The notes under the pieces were generated by a model. That model did no database searches, was not told where the DNA came from, and saw nothing but the letters and a program-made list of their open reading frames with translations. This document shows, one piece after another, positions 63,278 to 64,000 of a DNA stretch of 64,000 bases. The first letter of the stretch is position 1. The number at the start of each line of letters is the position of its first letter. The position numbers were made by a program, and so were the translations under genes. The stretch is taken from assembly GCA_003478935.1 (NCBI GenBank), contig QUFP01000015.1, positions 26,251 to 90,250 on the forward strand, in the 5' to 3' direction. The DNA is from Firmicutes bacterium AF25-13AC. Lineage in GTDB: Bacteria; Bacillota; Clostridia; Lachnospirales; Lachnospiraceae.

Positions 63278-63778
63278 ATGGACGGTTTAAGCAAAAAATT
63301 AACAGAAAAAGATGTTACAGAAGCGTTAAGCCAGCGCAAAGAATTATTGGAATGTTATCGTCAGCGACTTGCAATGCTCTCAAAAGAATATGAGGATTCC
63401 GGGGAACTGATTGAAATGTTACAGATGAGAAGTTCGAGGAATGATTTTGGCAATAATAAAGGGGGATTTGCTCATGGGCTATATGATATCTATTTACTTT
63501 ATGAAAAGCAAAAGAAAAAATATCAGGAAGAAATTTATCAAAATATGATGCAAATTATGGAATCTATAGATCGGGTGAAATATGTTTACTTATATTATTT
63601 GCAGCTGCCACCAAAGGAACAATCAGTATTGAAAGCAATCTATATAGAAGGAAAATCATATAAAGAAATCATTACAGAAGGATTGTCAGAACAGAAAATA
63701 AACAGATTACGAAAGAAAGCAATTCAAGCAATTATTCATAGGTGGGAGATAGATAATCAAATAAACCAGAAACCATGA
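63278..63778 (+). CDS. Sigma-70 region-4-like protein, copy 2
   Basis: A 166-residue paralogue of the preceding gene: SKKLTEKDVTEALSQRKELLECYRQRL, YEDSGELIEMLQMRSS and the C-terminal LPPKEQSVLKAIYIEGKSYKEIITEGLSEQKINRLRKKAIQAIIHRWEIDN region all match by position, roughly two thirds identical by eye. The main difference lies around residues 60-75. The ATG at 63278 lies after GGGAGAATTG. Its leader, terminator and palindrome are duplicated with it, so the unit arose by tandem duplication of about 625 bases. Confidence 0.65.
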   Translation: MDGLSKKLTEKDVTEALSQRKELLECYRQRLAMLSKEYEDSGELIEMLQMRSSRNDFGNNKGGFAHGLYDIYLLYEKQKKKYQEEIYQNMMQIMESIDRVKYVYLYYLQLPPKEQSVLKAIYIEGKSYKEIITEGLSEQKINRLRKKAIQAIIHRWEIDNQINQKP

Positions 63779-63783
63779 AGAAA

Positions 63784-63808
63784 ACTTCTGGACAAATTGT
63801 CTAAAGGT
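63784..63808. repeat. 25-bp palindrome, copy C (diverged)
   Basis: The left arm ACTTCTGGACAA is intact; the right arm is degenerate (TTGTCTAAAGGT). It lies 5 bases after the second sigma-like gene. From 63809 to the window end I see no gene, only AT-rich DNA. Confidence 0.75.
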
Positions 63809-63989
63809 TGGTTTGAAATCTGCTATATTTTTTGCTTGTGATATTCGCTTATATTCACTTCTAAGCAAGGTAAATTTTGCAGTCAATAGGAATTTACGTT
63901 GAGTCTATTAAAGATAATCATATCTAGCGTTTTTGAAAAAAAATAATAAATATATAAAAAACCTAATTGGTATATAAAAAAAAAGAAAG

Positions 63990-64000
63990 TTATTGACAAA
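63990..64000 (+). promoter_or_regulatory. Possible start of a further promoter (cut by window end)
   Basis: ATTGACAAA at the window end matches the start of promoters P1, P2 and P3 and follows GAAAGTT as in P2 (GAAGTT). The -10 region is outside the window. Confidence 0.4.

Larger units (their letters stand above)
58845..64000 (+). mobile_element. Left part of an integrated plasmid- or ICE-like element
   Basis: Six or seven consecutive genes are plasmid or conjugative-element type: DUF6075, a DUF3970-like protein, ParA, ParB, a RepA-type initiator and two sigma-region-4-like proteins. All are on the + strand with few gaps. The left border is somewhere between lysS (58632) and 58845. The window ends before any integrase, relaxase or conjugation gene, so the type (ICE, plasmid, prophage-like) is not proven. 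A remnant of the DUF6075 start at 26960 suggests that another copy or relative was once inserted there. Confidence 0.6.

Overview
The window looks like chromosome of a low-GC, anaerobic, spore-former-related Firmicute, most likely a gut Lachnospiraceae (genus not determined). Supporting signs are HemZ, a YlmC/YmxH-type sporulation protein, YqeG, TIGR04086, DUF5688, DUF5662 and DUF6145-like proteins, a GH94 cellobiose phosphorylase, GGAGG ribosome-binding sites and TTGACA/TATAAT promoters. Most genes are on the + strand; only a BlaI-like repressor, a TIGR04086 membrane protein and the GH94 gene are on the - strand.

Layout. 1-2.2 kb: end of a mannitol-dehydrogenase-family gene, a HAD phosphatase, an arginase-fold protein and a YerC-type regulator. 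2.4-7.0 kb: branched-chain amino acid operon leuB-ilvD-ilvB. 7.1-17.3 kb: accessory island of ABC transporters (two permease/ATPase sets, two secreted proteins of unknown function, a BlaI-like repressor and a fused exporter). 17.4-26.9 kb: YolD-like protein plus Y-family polymerase, recJ, a TIM-barrel isomerase behind a large hairpin, a structured RNA-like stretch, relA/spoT, a metallo-beta-lactamase-fold hydrolase and hemZ. 26.9-31.7 kb: a secreted protein, then a c-di-GMP-I riboswitch with terminator ahead of a hybrid histidine kinase. 31.8-42 kb: hisS, a giant glucosaminidase with 22-residue repeats, prfC, ylmC, nrdR-yqeG-aroK, efp, tRNA-Arg(CCG) and a DUF5688 protein. 42-48.7 kb: aroE and a MoxR/DUF58/transglutaminase operon. 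48.7-58.6 kb: TIGR04086, GH94, DUF5662, argF, birA, dusB, greA and lysS. 58.8-64 kb: left part of an integrated plasmid- or ICE-like element (DUF6075, ParA, ParB, RepA-type initiator and two sigma-region-4-like paralogues).

Seven otherwise intact genes each need one or two single-base insertions to restore the family reading frame, eight events in all. All are deletions and most can be placed in short homopolymers. This pattern fits residual sequencing or assembly error better than eight independent pseudogenizations, so these genes are annotated as whole genes with a probable frameshift.

The most unusual parts are (i) the mobile-element end, where an ACTTCTGG/CCAGAAGT octamer recurs inside the initiator gene and in 25-bp palindromes placed after each following gene, and where a sigma-like gene and its terminator are tandemly duplicated with compensatory stem changes; (ii) promoters at 7.1, 15.5 and 27.1 kb that are alike through the -35/-10 spacer, two of them very closely, and may join the transporter island and a distant secreted protein in one regulon; and (iii) two structured intergenic elements at 21.1 and 22.1 kb.
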